Shown here piece after piece: positions 41,186 to 50,136 of a stretch of 64,000 nucleotides of DNA (position 1 is its first letter; each line of letters starts with the position of its first letter). The translations under genes and the position numbers were made by a program. The notes beneath the pieces were generated by a model. It had not been told where the DNA came from, searched no databases, and was given only the letters and a program-made list of their open reading frames with translations. Source of the stretch: Paracoccus sp. S1E-3 (GTDB taxonomy: Bacteria; Pseudomonadota; Alphaproteobacteria; Rhodobacterales; Rhodobacteraceae); NCBI RefSeq assembly GCF_013868135.1, contig NZ_JACEMU010000004.1, forward strand, positions 558,001-622,000. The letters are read 5' to 3'.

Positions 41186-42997
41186 TCAGCCGGCCTTCTC
41201 GGCAAGGATCAGCCATTCTTCCTCGGCCGCGTCAAGGGCGCCCTGCCGTTCAGCAAGCGCCTCGGTCGCCTTCTGCGCCTTGGCGGGGGCATCGGTATAG
41301 ACGGCCGCGTCGGACAGGAAGGCCGACAGCCTGGCGATCTCGGCCTCCAGCCGGGCTATGACGGCGGGCAGCGCCTCCAGCCGGTGCTTTTCGGTGAAGC
41401 TGAGACCGGCTTTCGCGGCCCTGGGCTTTTCGGGCGCGGGTTTCTCGGGCGCGGGTGCGACAGGTTTCGCGGCCGCAGGAGCGGCGGTCTCGGCACGTTG
41501 GGCCTGATAATCGCTCCACCCGCCGGGATAGATCACCGCGCGGCCCTCGCCTTCCATCGCGACGGTCGAGGTCGCCACCCGATCGATGAAATCGCGGTCA
41601 TGGCTGACCAGCAGCACGGTGCCGTCATATTCGCCCAGAATGTCCTGCAGCAGGTCCAGCGTTTCCACATCCAGATCGTTTGTCGGCTCGTCCAGCACCA
41701 GCAGGTTCGAATGCCGCGCCATGATCCGCGCCAGCAGAAGCCGCGCCTTTTCGCCACCCGAGAGGCTGCCGACCGGCGCACGCATCTGCGCCTCATCGAA
41801 CAGGAAATCCTTGAGGTAGCCCACGACATGCCGGGGCTGGCCGCGCACCATGACCTGATCGGAGCGACCAGATACCGCCATCGAGGGGTCCTGCGTCATC
41901 GCATCCCACAGGCTGATCTCGGGGTTGATGGCGCTGCGGGCCTGATCGAAGATCGCGATTTCCAGATTGGTGCCATGGGTGACGCTGCCGGTATCGGGCG
42001 GGATCTCGCCCGTCAGCATCTTGATGAGTGTGGTCTTGCCGACGCCGTTCGGGCCGACGAAGGCCACCCGGTCGCCGCGCAGCACGCGCAGATCGAAGGG
42101 CTTCAGGATCACCCGGTCGCCGAAGGATTTGCTGATCCCCTTCGCCTCTATCACCCGCTTGCCCGATTGCAGGCCGGCGTCCAGTTCCATCGCCGCCGCA
42201 CCCTGCCGGCGGATCTGGCCGGCGCGTTCGGCGCGCAGGGCCTGCAGCGCACGCACTCGGCCCATGTTGCGCTTGCGCCGGGCGCTGATGCCCTCGACGG
42301 CCCAACGCGCCTCGGCCTTGATCTTGCGATCTAGCTTGTGTCGCGCTTCGTCCTCGGCCGCCCAGGTGGTTTCGCGCCAATCCTCGAAAGCCTCGAAGCC
42401 GCGTTCCTGACGGCGCACCTCGCCCCGGTCGATCCACAGGGTGGCGCGGGTCAGGTTGCGCAGGAAGGCGCGGTCGTGGGAAATCAGCACGAAGGCGGCG
42501 CGGGTCTGCGACAGCTGCTCCTCCAGCCAGGCGATCGCCTCGATGTCCAGATGGTTGGTCGGCTCGTCCAGCAGCATCAGGTCGGGCGCCTCGGCCAGAA
42601 GACGCGCCAGCGCCGCGCGGCGGCGTTCCCCGCCCGAGGCGGTGGCCACGGGGCGCGCGGCGTCGAATTTCAGCCCTTCGGCGGCCATCTCGACCCGATA
42701 GGTCTCGCCCGGTGGCAGGCCGGCGGCGGCAAAGTCGCCCAGGGTGGCATAGCCCGAGAGGTCGGGGTCCTGCTCCATGTAACCGACGCTGATCCCGGCC
42801 GGGCTGACCACCTCGCCCCGGTCGGGTTCGACCAGCCCGGCCATCACCTTCATCAGCGTGGACTTGCCCGAACCGTTGCGCCCGACAAGCGCCACCCGGT
42901 CACCGGGCTGGATGGTCAGGCCAAGGCCGTCGAAAACGGGATCGCCGCCAAAGGTCAGCGAGATATCGGTCAGTTGCAAGATCGGTGCGCGCGCCAT
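41186..42997 (-). CDS. uup: ABC-F ATPase, Uup-like
   Basis: A soluble 603-residue protein with two ABC ATPase modules and no membrane domain. Module 1 has GRNGSGKST and SGGERRRAALARLLAEAP with LLDEPTNHLD; module 2 has GPNGVGKTT, SGGEKARLLLARIMARHS and DEPTNDLDVETLDLLQDI, a Uup-like motif. The linker between modules and the C-terminal coiled coil (FTEKHRLEALPAVIARLE) match Uup; a Pro/Lys-rich hinge precedes it. Family members act on the ribosome and influence DNA transposon excision in E. coli. The start at 42997 (MARAPILQL) is preferred to upstream in-frame starts that read through the divergent intergenic region. Confidence 0.93.
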   Translation of the reverse strand: MARAPILQLTDISLTFGGDPVFDGLGLTIQPGDRVALVGRNGSGKSTLMKVMAGLVEPDRGEVVSPAGISVGYMEQDPDLSGYATLGDFAAAGLPPGETYRVEMAAEGLKFDAARPVATASGGERRRAALARLLAEAPDLMLLDEPTNHLDIEAIAWLEEQLSQTRAAFVLISHDRAFLRNLTRATLWIDRGEVRRQERGFEAFEDWRETTWAAEDEARHKLDRKIKAEARWAVEGISARRKRNMGRVRALQALRAERAGQIRRQGAAAMELDAGLQSGKRVIEAKGISKSFGDRVILKPFDLRVLRGDRVAFVGPNGVGKTTLIKMLTGEIPPDTGSVTHGTNLEIAIFDQARSAINPEISLWDAMTQDPSMAVSGRSDQVMVRGQPRHVVGYLKDFLFDEAQMRAPVGSLSGGEKARLLLARIMARHSNLLVLDEPTNDLDVETLDLLQDILGEYDGTVLLVSHDRDFIDRVATSTVAMEGEGRAVIYPGGWSDYQAQRAETAAPAAAKPVAPAPEKPAPEKPRAAKAGLSFTEKHRLEALPAVIARLEAEIARLSAFLSDAAVYTDAPAKAQKATEALAERQGALDAAEEEWLILAEKAG

Positions 42998-43092
42998 ACG
43001 CGGTCCGTATCGCCAGACCCCGGCGGCGTCAATCGCGCCCGACCGGCGCGGTTCCATCACATTGCGTCGCACAGTGTTTACCGCCGGGCCGA

Positions 43093-43121
43093 TTGACCCC
43101 GACCTGTGTCCGCGCCACAAC
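43093..43121 (+). promoter_or_regulatory. Possible promoter of a small RNA or of the nucleoside hydrolase gene
   Basis: TTGACC (43093-43098) followed 17 bases later by CACAAC (43116-43121). The -35 is good, the -10 weak. Transcripts would start near 43128 and run into three hairpins before the nucleoside hydrolase start. Confidence 0.3.
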
Positions 43122-43127
43122 AGTCCC

Positions 43128-43246
43128 AGCATTTCGCGACCAACCTAGCCGCTTTAGGGCGGTCCTCATGTTCGCGCGGTGTCGCCTGCCTAGTCCCCTC
43201 TTGCAGGCTCTCGGTTGCCCGGCCGTCTTGCGCGGCCGGGCATTTT
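43128..43246 (+). ncRNA. Candidate small RNA or structured leader
   Basis: Three stem-loops in series: CCGC/GCGG (43149-43162), GCCTGC/GCAGGC (43184-43208) with a loop containing CCCCTCTT that could pair with Shine-Dalgarno sequences, and a terminator stem GCCCGGCCG/CGGCCGGGC (43217-43241) with TTTT at 43243. No open frame spans it. Together with the TTGACC at 43093 this resembles a free-standing trans-acting RNA of roughly 120 bases; alternatively it is an attenuator in the leader of the nucleoside hydrolase gene. No known family is assigned. Confidence 0.35.
43217..43246 (+). terminator. Terminator-like hairpin upstream of the nucleoside hydrolase
   Basis: Stem GCCCGGCCG, loop TCTTGCG, complement CGGCCGGGC, then ATTTT. 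It points toward the nucleoside hydrolase gene, 35 bases before its start, so it terminates something that begins within the intergenic space or acts as an attenuator. Confidence 0.7.
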
Positions 43247-43280
43247 GCGCTGATCTGCGGCGAACCTTTTCGGAGCAGCC

Positions 43281-44216
43281 ATGACGCGCAAGATCATCAT
43301 CGACACCGACCCCGGACAGGACGACGCCGTCGCCATCCTTCTGGCGCTCGCTTCGCCCGAGCTTGAGGTATTGGGCATCACCACCGTCGCCGGCAACGTG
43401 CCGTTGGCACTGACCACCCGCAATGCCCAGTTGACCGTCGGGCTGTCTGGGCGCGAGGTGCCCATCGTCGCGGGTCGCGACCGGCCGCTGAATCGCCCGC
43501 TGGTGACGGCGGAATATGTGCACGGCCAGACCGGGCTGGACGGGATCGACCTGGGCGTGCCGCAGGTGCCGCTCAACCCCGGTGACGGCGTGGATTTCAT
43601 CATCGACACCCTGCGCCGCGAACCCGAGGGCACCGTCACGCTGGTCCCGATCGGACCGCTGACCAATATCGCCGCGGCTTTCGAACGCGCCCCCGACATC
43701 GTCGCCCGTGTCCAGCAGGTGGTTCTGATGGGCGGGGGGTATTTTGAAGGGGGCAACGTCACGCCGGCGGCCGAATTCAACATCTATGTCGACCCCGAAG
43801 CCGCCGCTCTGGTCCTGGCCTCGGGCGTCGATCTGGTAATGATGCCGCTGGATGTCACGCACAAGGCGCTGACCTCGGCCGACTGGCTGGCGGGATTGCG
43901 CGCGCTTGGCACCCGCGCCGGGGAGGCCGTGGCCAGCTGGACCGATTTCTTCGAACGCTACGACCGCGAGAAATACGGATCGGCGGGCGCGCCCCTCCAT
44001 GATCCCTGCACCATCGCCTATCTGATCCGGCCAGAACTGTTTTCCGGTCGCCGCATCAATGTCGAGATCGAGACCGAGGGGCGTTATACCACCGGCATGA
44101 CCGTGGCGGACTGGTGGGGGGTCAGCGGACGCGCCCCCAATGCCCTGTTCATCCGCGACATCGACCGCGATGGGTTCTTCGACCTGCTGACCGAACGGAT
44201 CGCGACGCTGGACTAG
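43281..44216 (+). CDS. nucleoside hydrolase (inosine-uridine preferring family)
   Basis: Calcium-dependent N-ribohydrolase of 311 residues that splits a nucleoside into base and ribose for salvage. The metal-binding DTDPGQDDA motif sits at 8-16, followed by VLGITTVAGNVPL; later ligands include the PLGPLTNIA-type stretch (IGPLTNIAAAF) and PLHDPCTIAYLI near residue 240. The C-terminal specificity loop does not tell whether pyrimidine or purine nucleosides are preferred. The ATG at 43281 follows CGGAGCAGCC. Convergent with the ompH-like gene, whose stop is one base away. Confidence 0.93.
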   Translation: MTRKIIIDTDPGQDDAVAILLALASPELEVLGITTVAGNVPLALTTRNAQLTVGLSGREVPIVAGRDRPLNRPLVTAEYVHGQTGLDGIDLGVPQVPLNPGDGVDFIIDTLRREPEGTVTLVPIGPLTNIAAAFERAPDIVARVQQVVLMGGGYFEGGNVTPAAEFNIYVDPEAAALVLASGVDLVMMPLDVTHKALTSADWLAGLRALGTRAGEAVASWTDFFERYDREKYGSAGAPLHDPCTIAYLIRPELFSGRRINVEIETEGRYTTGMTVADWWGVSGRAPNALFIRDIDRDGFFDLLTERIATLD

Positions 44217-44217
44217 C

Positions 44218-45126
44218 CTATTGCGCCGGCGTTTCCGGGGCCGGCGTTTCCGGGGCCGGCGCTGCGGGGGCAAGCGGCTGCGGCGCCGGCACTTTGGGGC
44301 TGGGCGCGTCCGGTGCGGATGCGCCGGGGGTTCCGCCATCCGCCGTCGGCGCATCCGGGGCCGGTGCGGCGGCCGGCGTCTTCCCGTCTGCGTCCGCATC
44401 CCTTGCGGGCGGCTTGGCCTGCGCGGCGGCATCCTCGGGGGCCGAGCCGCCGGGACCCGGAAGCCCCGATCCCGCACCTACGGTCGCGTCCATGCGTTCA
44501 ACCAGTTGGGTGGTGATGTCGATGGAGGTGGCGGCCAGCAAGGTCTGTCCCCGGTCGAGCACCACCGCCGCCTGATGCTCCTGCATCAGCGCGGTCACCG
44601 CCGGCAGCGAGGCATTCAGGAAGGCGTTGCGGTCGGCCTCGGCCCGGCTGCCCAGGTCACGCGCGACCTGTGCCCGTTCGCGCCGGATGGTCTGGGCGCG
44701 GGCGTCGAATTCCTCGGCCTTGCGGCGGAAGGCGTCGGGGGCCAGGGTCACGCGCTCGGCGGTCAGCGCTTGCTCCTCCGAGGTCAGCTGCGCTTCCAGC
44801 CGGCGGTTATCGGCCTCGATCTCGCGCGCGGCCGCTTCGATCTCGGCCTTGGCACGACGCCCCCAGGCCGAACTCTCATAGGCCTGATCCACGTCCAGCA
44901 CCAGCACGGCCATCGGGCGTTCCACCGGGGGTCCATCGGCTGTGACCGGCCGCGCGCCGCTGGCAGCCGCCGGCGCGCGCTCGGTCACGGCCGTAGGCAG
45001 GCTGAGATGGCTGTCGTCGGCGGTGATCGGCGCGGCCGGTGGCGTGGATTGCGCCAGCGCGAAACCGGAAAGACCGGTCCAGATCAGCATCGACGTCAGA
45101 CCCGTCAGCCGCAGCACCCGGCCCAT
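44218..45126 (-). CDS. OmpH/Skp-family outer-membrane chaperone with long Pro/Ala tail
   Basis: A 302-residue periplasmic protein with a signal peptide (hydrophobic to about residue 25, FALAQS). Residues about 72-215 form the Skp core: AVLVLDVDQAYESSAWGRRA, then a helical hairpin rich in Glu, Arg and Ala. The remaining 85 residues are a Pro/Ala/Asp-rich tail absent from classical Skp (about 160 residues), ending in repeated APETP units. Skp-like proteins hold unfolded outer-membrane proteins for BamA. Its ATG shares one base with the bamA stop (TGATG), so it is translationally coupled to bamA. Confidence 0.85.
   Translation of the reverse strand: MGRVLRLTGLTSMLIWTGLSGFALAQSTPPAAPITADDSHLSLPTAVTERAPAAASGARPVTADGPPVERPMAVLVLDVDQAYESSAWGRRAKAEIEAAAREIEADNRRLEAQLTSEEQALTAERVTLAPDAFRRKAEEFDARAQTIRRERAQVARDLGSRAEADRNAFLNASLPAVTALMQEHQAAVVLDRGQTLLAATSIDITTQLVERMDATVGAGSGLPGPGGSAPEDAAAQAKPPARDADADGKTPAAAPAPDAPTADGGTPGASAPDAPSPKVPAPQPLAPAAPAPETPAPETPAQ
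44225..44260. repeat. 15-base tandem repeat coding the OmpH tail
   Basis: GCCGGCGTTTCCGGG occurs twice in tandem (44225-44239, 44240-44254) with a partial third copy. On the coding strand it encodes APETP repeats at the C-terminus, so copy number could vary without shifting the frame. Confidence 0.8.
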
Positions 45127-47528
45127 CAGAACTTGGTCGAGAGTGTCAGGTCGAAGGCCTGCGTCTCGTCATAGTCCTCTTTCTTGACGGCTTTCGACAG
45201 GTTCATCCGCAGCGGCCCGATCGGCGTGGTCCAGAAGATCGACACCCCGATCGCGGCGCGGATATGCATGCTGTCGTCGATCTCGTAAGTGGAGCCATCA
45301 TAGGCGCGCGCGGTGGTGTTGTTCAGGCCCCAGATCGAGCCGACATCGGCAAAAACACCGCCCTGAATGCCGTATTCCGCCGGCAGCCCCAGCGGGAACT
45401 GCGCCTCGGCACGGGCAACCCAGTAATAATTGCCGCCAAGCGCATCCTCGTTCGGGGCGCGAAGGTCGCGCGGGCCGATGCCGTTGACCTCGAAGCCGCG
45501 AATCTTCTGGCCGTTGAAACGGTCGATGACCCGGCTGACCTGATCGTCCAGCATGTGCACCGCCCCGGCCTCGAACTCGGCGCGCAGCGCGATATTCGGC
45601 CGCCAGGCCCGCGATTCGATCCCCGCCGTCAGCACCGAGGTCACCGATTTCACGTCGCCGCCCACACCGGCGAAATCCTGGTTAAAGCGCAGCTTGGTTG
45701 CGGTGCGCGGGTTCAGACCCACCCGGCGGCTGTCATAGCTGTAGGCATAACCCACCGCCGAGGTCCACAGCCCGAGGCCCACCGAACGATCCGGGTTATT
45801 CGGGTCCACGCCACCCGCTTCATCCACCAGAATCGAGGACGAGCCGTCCAGATCGGGCGTGTTGTCGTCATCGTCATCATCGTTGTCGTCATCGAGCTGG
45901 ATCGGATCGACATCGAACAAGGTGTCTTTCGACAGTTTGTAATGCACCTCTAGCCGCGCCGCTTGCGACACCGGAAATTCCAGCCCGGTCGATAGCCCGA
46001 CCGAGCGGGTGTTGTATTTCGAGTTGTCGCGCTGGGTCTCGCGATACCAGCTCGAGAAGCTGAAGCGCAGGTCGCGGGTCAGGAAGAAAGGTTCCGCAAA
46101 GGTGATTGCGCCCGCGCGCGACCCTTTGGTGGTCGAGATATTGACCGCCAGTTCCTGACCGCGGCCGAGGAAGTTCTTTTCCGACAGCCCGGCGCTGAGA
46201 CCGAAGCCCGAATTGGCGCCGTAGCTGGCGCCGAATTCCAGCGTCCCGGTCGGCTGTTCCTCGACGTTCACGTCAACGATGACCTGCTGCGGGCTGGAGC
46301 CTTCGCGGGTTTCCACCTGCGCATCGGCGAAATAGCCAAGCGCGCGGATGCGCTCGGCCGAGTTGCGGATCTCGCGCGGATTGAAGGGGTCGCCTTCGAC
46401 GGTGCCGAACTGGCGGCGGATCACCTCGTCCAGCGTGGTGGTGTTGCCTTCGATGTCGATGCGTTCGACGAAGACCCGTTGTCCGCGCGTCAGCGCAAAG
46501 GTCAGATCAAGGGTCTGGTTGCGCATGTTGCGGGTGATGCGCGGCTCGATATTGACGAAATCCAGGCCCTGCTGCAGGGCGACGGTCTCCATCCGGCGGA
46601 TGGTCACATCAATGGTTTCGGGCGTGTAATAGCTGCCGGACTTGACGGCCAGCTGTTTCTGAAACGGGGCGGCGTCGACGCCGGGGATTTCCGATACGGT
46701 ATCGATGCGGCCGAAGCGATAGCGCGGACCTTCCTCGATCGCATAGGTAACGAAAAATCCATCCCGTTCGCGCGCCAGTTCCGGGGCCACGCCCTGCACC
46801 TTGAAATCGGCAAAGCCCTGCGACCGGTAGAATTCGGTCAGCAGCCGCTCATCCAGCGCCAGCCGCTGGGGATCGTAGGTGTCCGAGCGGATGAAGGTTC
46901 GCAGCAGCCCCGCCTGCTTGGTTTCCAGCACGTTGCGCAGCCGCCGGTCCGAGAAGGTGCGATTGCCGGTGAAGCCGATACGCTCGACCTCGGTTACGGC
47001 GCCTTCGCGGATCTCGAAGACCAGATCGACGCGGTTTCCATCACGCGGGATGATCTTGGGCGTGATCCGCGCGGAAATCCGTCCTTGCGAGGAATAGGCC
47101 TGCGCCATGTTCGAGGCGTCGCGTTCCGCCTGCGCAGGCGAATACACCCGACGCGGGGCGGATTCGGCGATCTCGTCCAGCTGTTCGTCCTTGATGCGGC
47201 GGTTGCCCTCGAAGCTGACCTGATTGATCGTCGGCCACTCCCGCACCCGGATCACCAGCGTATTGCCCTGCGGGACCACCTCGACCGTCTCGAACAGGCC
47301 GGAATTCTGCAGGCGTTGCAGCGCGTCGTTGACTTCGCCCGCCGACACGTTGGTGCCGCGCATGATATTGGCGTAGGACAGGATGGTCTCGGGCTCGATG
47401 CGCTGATTGCCTTCGATCCGGACCTGGGTGAACACATAGGCCCATGCGGGCGCGGGAACGGTCGCCGGGACAGCGCCGGCCAGACCTGCGATCAGCGCCA
47501 CCGCGCATGTGCTGCGTTTCAGTTTCAT
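45126..47528 (-). CDS. bamA: outer membrane protein assembly factor BamA
   Basis: Core of the BAM complex, inserting beta-barrel proteins into the outer membrane. The 800-residue precursor has a signal peptide (CAVALIAGLAGAVPATVPAPAWA), five POTRA domains to about residue 420 (first begins VFTQVRIEGNQRIEPETIL) and a 16-strand barrel ending in the C-terminal motif DLTLSTKF. An acidic run of Asp with Asn (about residues 545-556) lies in one barrel loop. Encoded between rseP and the ompH-like gene in the normal order. 102 bases separate it from rseP. Confidence 0.97.
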   Translation of the reverse strand: MKLKRSTCAVALIAGLAGAVPATVPAPAWAYVFTQVRIEGNQRIEPETILSYANIMRGTNVSAGEVNDALQRLQNSGLFETVEVVPQGNTLVIRVREWPTINQVSFEGNRRIKDEQLDEIAESAPRRVYSPAQAERDASNMAQAYSSQGRISARITPKIIPRDGNRVDLVFEIREGAVTEVERIGFTGNRTFSDRRLRNVLETKQAGLLRTFIRSDTYDPQRLALDERLLTEFYRSQGFADFKVQGVAPELARERDGFFVTYAIEEGPRYRFGRIDTVSEIPGVDAAPFQKQLAVKSGSYYTPETIDVTIRRMETVALQQGLDFVNIEPRITRNMRNQTLDLTFALTRGQRVFVERIDIEGNTTTLDEVIRRQFGTVEGDPFNPREIRNSAERIRALGYFADAQVETREGSSPQQVIVDVNVEEQPTGTLEFGASYGANSGFGLSAGLSEKNFLGRGQELAVNISTTKGSRAGAITFAEPFFLTRDLRFSFSSWYRETQRDNSKYNTRSVGLSTGLEFPVSQAARLEVHYKLSKDTLFDVDPIQLDDDNDDDDDDNTPDLDGSSSILVDEAGGVDPNNPDRSVGLGLWTSAVGYAYSYDSRRVGLNPRTATKLRFNQDFAGVGGDVKSVTSVLTAGIESRAWRPNIALRAEFEAGAVHMLDDQVSRVIDRFNGQKIRGFEVNGIGPRDLRAPNEDALGGNYYWVARAEAQFPLGLPAEYGIQGGVFADVGSIWGLNNTTARAYDGSTYEIDDSMHIRAAIGVSIFWTTPIGPLRMNLSKAVKKEDYDETQAFDLTLSTKF

Positions 47529-47630
47529 ACTGCCTGCCCCTTCGATACCGGCTTGGCGCCTGAACGCGCCCTATTTTGCCGGCAAAGTTACCCGCGAAGG
47601 GGGGACAGTGTCAAAACCCCATTTATCTTT

Positions 47631-48950
47631 TCAGCAACGCAGATCGTTGCTGAGGCCGAAAATCATCAGCCCCACCACCAGCGCCAGCCCGATCCCGCTG
47701 AGAAGGTCGCGCGCCCGCGCCGATGGCGGACGGCCGGTTGCGGCCTCCCAAGCGTAAAAGGCCAGATGGCCGCCGTCCAGCACCGGGATCGGCAGCAGGT
47801 TCAGGAATCCGATGGCAACAGACAGGATGGCGATCCACCAGATGAAATTCGCCGCCCCCGCATTCGCCGCCTGCCCGGTGCTTTCCGCGATGGAGATCGC
47901 CCCGCCCAGATTGCAGGCCCCGATCTGGCCGGTGACCATCGCCCACAGCCCGGTCAGGCTGGATTGGATGATGGTCCAGACCTGCACCATCCCCTGCCAC
48001 AGCGCCGAGAACGGCCCCACGGCTTCGGTCGCAGGGGCGAAATAGTTGTCGGCGGTGATCCCGATCAGCCAGCGCTTTTCGAAACCGCCCTCGGCACGGG
48101 GCAGGTCCTGTTCCTTGGGCGACAGTGTGACCTGCCGGGTCGCGCCGTCGCGCCAGATCTGCAGGGTCAGGGGCTGACCTTCGGCCGCCTCGACATGGCT
48201 GCGCAACTCATCGAAGCGGGCGATGGGCTGGTCGTTGACGCGCAGCACCACATCGCCCGGTCGCAGCCCCGCGGCGGCCGCGGCACCCCCCGGCGCCACG
48301 CCGCCAATGCGGGCGGGCATCGGATCGGGGCCACGCACGACCATCTGCGCCCCGTCGCGACGCACGGTCCAGTCATGGCCCGGCGCGGGGGGCACCGCCT
48401 CGGCGGCGCGGAACAGGTCGGCCCAGCTGGCGACAGGATGTTCACCGATGGCGAGGATCGCGTCGCCCGGTTGCAGGGCCATCTCGACCCCCGGCGGCAC
48501 CGGCGCAAGCTCGCCCACGGTCGGGGTCTCGACCGGGACGCCGCGCAACAGCAGGAAGCCGGCAAAGATCAGCGTCGACAGCACGAAATTGAAGACCGGC
48601 CCGGCCGCCACGGTCGCGGCCCGCGCCCAGAGCGGCGCGCCCTCCAGCGTCTGGCGGCGCGAAGACGGATCAACCTCTCGTCCACTGCCGGCGCTGGCGG
48701 CATTGGCGTCGCCATGAAACAGCACATAGCCGCCCAAGGGCACCGCCGCCACCTGCCAATAGGTGCCCCGCCTGTCGCGACGGCCGAACAGCTTCGGCCC
48801 GAACCCCAGCGAGAATACCTCGGCCCTGATGCCCGACCAGCGGCCGACGATGTAATGGCCGTATTCGTGCACCGTCACGATGATCGACAGGGCGATGATG
48901 AAAGCGATCAGCGTCCAGGCGCCCCCGCCGATACCTGCGAGGAAATCCAT
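47631..48950 (-). CDS. rseP: RIP site-2 metalloprotease RseP
   Basis: Inner-membrane zinc protease that cuts membrane-embedded substrates such as anti-sigma factors or signal peptide remnants. The 439-residue protein has the HExxH motif VHEYGH at 27-32 in the first membrane segment, two PDZ-like domains (GDAILAIGEHPV and GDVVLRVNDQPI) and the C-terminal NLLPIPVLDGGHL motif with the third zinc ligand. It starts three bases after the dxr stop and is followed by bamA. Confidence 0.95.
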   Translation of the reverse strand: MDFLAGIGGGAWTLIAFIIALSIIVTVHEYGHYIVGRWSGIRAEVFSLGFGPKLFGRRDRRGTYWQVAAVPLGGYVLFHGDANAASAGSGREVDPSSRRQTLEGAPLWARAATVAAGPVFNFVLSTLIFAGFLLLRGVPVETPTVGELAPVPPGVEMALQPGDAILAIGEHPVASWADLFRAAEAVPPAPGHDWTVRRDGAQMVVRGPDPMPARIGGVAPGGAAAAAGLRPGDVVLRVNDQPIARFDELRSHVEAAEGQPLTLQIWRDGATRQVTLSPKEQDLPRAEGGFEKRWLIGITADNYFAPATEAVGPFSALWQGMVQVWTIIQSSLTGLWAMVTGQIGACNLGGAISIAESTGQAANAGAANFIWWIAILSVAIGFLNLLPIPVLDGGHLAFYAWEAATGRPPSARARDLLSGIGLALVVGLMIFGLSNDLRC

Positions 48951-48953
48951 CTG

Positions 48954-50132
48954 TCACCCTCCGTTCCGGGCCGCCCATCCGGCGGCGAATTGTCGGGCCT
49001 GCTGGTCCCAGTCGAGCACCGTCGCCAGATCCTGTGGCGCGGCGGTAAAGGCATCGCGCCCCGCCAGCGCCGCCAGCGTCGCCTCGACGGCGGCGGCCAT
49101 GTCGGGAAAGCGCAGCCGGCCGGCGATGAAATCATCCAGCGCCTGTTCCTTGGCCGCATTCAGCACCGCGCCCGCCGCGCCGCCCGCCAGCATCACCTCG
49201 CGCGCGAGGCGCAGCGCCGGCCAGCGGATTTCATCAGGCGCGCGGAAGGTCAGGCTGCCGAGCGCGGCAAGGTCCAGCTTGGCCACCGGCAGCGCCGCCC
49301 GTTCCGGCCAGTGCAGCGCATAACCGATGGCGTGGCGCATGTCGGGCGCGCCCAGATGCGCGATGGAGCCGCCATCGCGGTGGCTGACAAAGGCGTGCAC
49401 GATGGATTCCGGATGAACCAGCACCTTGATGCGATCCGGGGCAACGCCGAAAAATTCCCGCGTCTCAATGACTTCCAGCGCCTTGTTGAACATTGAGGCG
49501 CTGTCGATGGTGATCCGCTGCCCCATCGCCCAATTGGGATGGGTGGAGGCCTGCGCCACCGTCGCCGTCGCCAGCTTCTCCAGCGGCCAATCCCTGAAGG
49601 CCCCGCCCGAGGCGGTGATGGTCACATCCTCGACATGATCGAGGTTATCCGCACCAAGAGCCTGAAAAATTGCGGAATGTTCAGAATCGACCGGCAGAAT
49701 GCGGGCCCCTGTCCGGGCGGCGGTCCCCATGACCAGACGACCGGCAGTAACCAGCGATTCCTTGTTCGCCAGCGCCAGAGTGCCACCGCGTTCCAGCACC
49801 CGCAGCCCCGGCGGCAGCCCGGCGGCCCCGACGATGGCCGACAGCGTCCAGTCGGCGGGCCGGTCGGCGGCCTCGACAATCGCTGCAGGCCCGGCGGCAG
49901 CGGCGGTGCCCGATCCGGCAAGAGCGGCCTGCAGATCCTCCAGCAGGCCGGGATAGGCGGTGACGGCGATCTCGGCGCGCAGGGCGCGGGCCATCTGCGC
50001 CAGGCGGCCGATATTCGCCCCGCCGGTCAGGGCCACAACGCGCCACCGATCCGCACCGCCGGCGCGCATCAGCAGATCAAAGGCGCTTTCCCCGACAGAC
50101 CCTGTCGCCCCCAGAACAGTTATGCTGCGCAT
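48954..50132 (-). CDS. dxr: 1-deoxy-D-xylulose 5-phosphate reductoisomerase
   Basis: NADPH-dependent enzyme that forms 2-C-methyl-D-erythritol 4-phosphate, the committed step of the MEP isoprenoid pathway. The 392-residue protein has the dinucleotide motif GATGSVG at 8-14, LANKESLVTAG near 120-130, the metal-binding VDSEHSAIFQ near 148-157, and LVHPESIVHAFV. The start at 50132 (MRSITVLGATG) fits the Rossmann fold; an in-frame start 42 bases upstream lies inside cdsA. Part of the uppS-cdsA-dxr-rseP-bamA cluster. Confidence 0.96.
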   Translation of the reverse strand: MRSITVLGATGSVGESAFDLLMRAGGADRWRVVALTGGANIGRLAQMARALRAEIAVTAYPGLLEDLQAALAGSGTAAAAGPAAIVEAADRPADWTLSAIVGAAGLPPGLRVLERGGTLALANKESLVTAGRLVMGTAARTGARILPVDSEHSAIFQALGADNLDHVEDVTITASGGAFRDWPLEKLATATVAQASTHPNWAMGQRITIDSASMFNKALEVIETREFFGVAPDRIKVLVHPESIVHAFVSHRDGGSIAHLGAPDMRHAIGYALHWPERAALPVAKLDLAALGSLTFRAPDEIRWPALRLAREVMLAGGAAGAVLNAAKEQALDDFIAGRLRFPDMAAAVEATLAALAGRDAFTAAPQDLATVLDWDQQARQFAAGWAARNGG

Positions 50133-50136
50133 CGGA

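Noticed and set aside
46479..49496. Plus-strand frame of about 1000 codons opposite bamA, rseP and dxr
   Set aside because: Antisense of three conserved genes, no start signal or motifs.
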